A model generated the notes under the pieces. It did not search any database. It was given only the letters and a program-made list of their open reading frames with translations, and was not told the origin of the DNA. Below are positions 63,957-64,000 of a DNA stretch of 64,000 nucleotides, one piece after another. Source of the DNA: Methanobacteriota archaeon. Its GTDB lineage: Archaea > Methanobacteriota > Methanobacteria > Methanobacteriales > Methanobacteriaceae. The DNA lies in the NCBI GenBank assembly GCA_023411115.1, contig JAEYPF010000018.1, positions 310,001 through 374,000 on the forward strand, written 5' to 3'. The position numbers and the translations under genes were made by a program. Positions within the stretch are counted from its first letter, which is position 1; every line of letters begins with the position of its first letter.

Positions 63957-64000
63957 TTAAGTAGTTCTTTTTGCAGATGGTCTTGTGAAAAGTACATACT
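63957..64000 (-). CDS. C-terminal end of an upstream gene (DUF655-like?)
   Basis: A minus-strand frame enters from the window edge and ends with TAA at 63957-63959, giving YVLFTRPSAKRTT. In methanogens the gene before ksgA is often a DUF655 protein, and a short strand then a basic tail fits, but 13 residues cannot prove it. Other frames also read through part of this stretch. Confidence 0.4.
   Translation of the reverse strand, partial: YVLFTRPSAKRTT

Overview
The window is chromosomal DNA from a methanogenic archaeon of the order Methanobacteriales, most likely a mesophilic, AT-rich Methanobacterium. The basis is a set of order-typical genes: thiol:fumarate reductase subunit A (tfrA), the coenzyme F430 cyclase subunit cfbD, O-phosphoseryl-tRNA synthetase (sepS), CTP-dependent riboflavin kinase (ribK), an MthK-type calcium-gated potassium channel, archaeal GatA, and ksgA beside a hemK-like methyltransferase. 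No rRNA, CRISPR array, insertion sequence or prophage is visible. One tRNA gene, tRNA-Arg(GCG), is present.

Layout. 1-3690: a minus-strand operon of a PadR repressor, an ABC ATPase, an ABC permease and a secreted beta-propeller protein, with a self-regulatory promoter carrying repeated operators. 3690-14980: mixed single genes (TIM-barrel epimerase-like, DUF362 ferredoxin, TMEM175-like channel, anchored acetolactate decarboxylase, P-type-ATPase-like HAD phosphatase, small secreted Cys/His protein behind a remarkable palindrome-rich leader, LysE exporter, alanine dehydrogenase, lipoprotein, drug-efflux MFS, acyltransferase-like membrane protein). 15160-27420: information processing and cofactors (gatA, an MFS symporter, two zinc-ribbon membrane proteins, a domain-swapped amidotransferase/CobB-like enzyme, ribB, ribK, nfi, sepS, tfrA). 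29060-37760: the tRNA and a methanol-use cluster (corrinoid activator, mtaC, mtaB, an orphan gene, mtaA) bracketed by two paralogous PAP2-like membrane proteins and followed by a helical-barrel, glycosidase-like gene of higher G+C. 37980-52690: pilin-like and AIR-synthase-like genes, a ferredoxin protein, hisH, a nucleotidyltransferase-cupin fusion, cfbD, sfsA, the MthK homologue, small surface proteins, a flavoprotein and YchF. 52880-59400: secreted proteins (subtilisin-like protease, beta-helix adhesin-like protein, M14-like peptidase) that share C-terminal modules, with cbiE among them. 59630-64000: cupin, MgtE-N/CBS protein, hemK-like, three small proteins, ksgA, and the end of an upstream gene.

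How the genes fit together. The organism should make methane from H2 with CO2 and, given mtaABC plus the activator, from methanol. The methanol genes need corrinoid, so cbiE and the CobB/CobQ-like protein are relevant neighbours; cfbD makes the F430 needed by methyl-CoM reductase. tfrA uses the methanogenic thiols CoM-SH and CoB-SH to reduce fumarate; its partner tfrB is not in the window.

Most notable non-coding signals: three TGTGA-N6-TCACA-like palindromes before a secreted small protein, two intergenic arrays of four to five back-to-back mini-hairpins, a promoter block shared by mtaB and mtaA, and three genes whose best start codon appears to be AUU, AUA or CUG. All functional statements come from reading the sequence and from remembered family knowledge; no database search was run.
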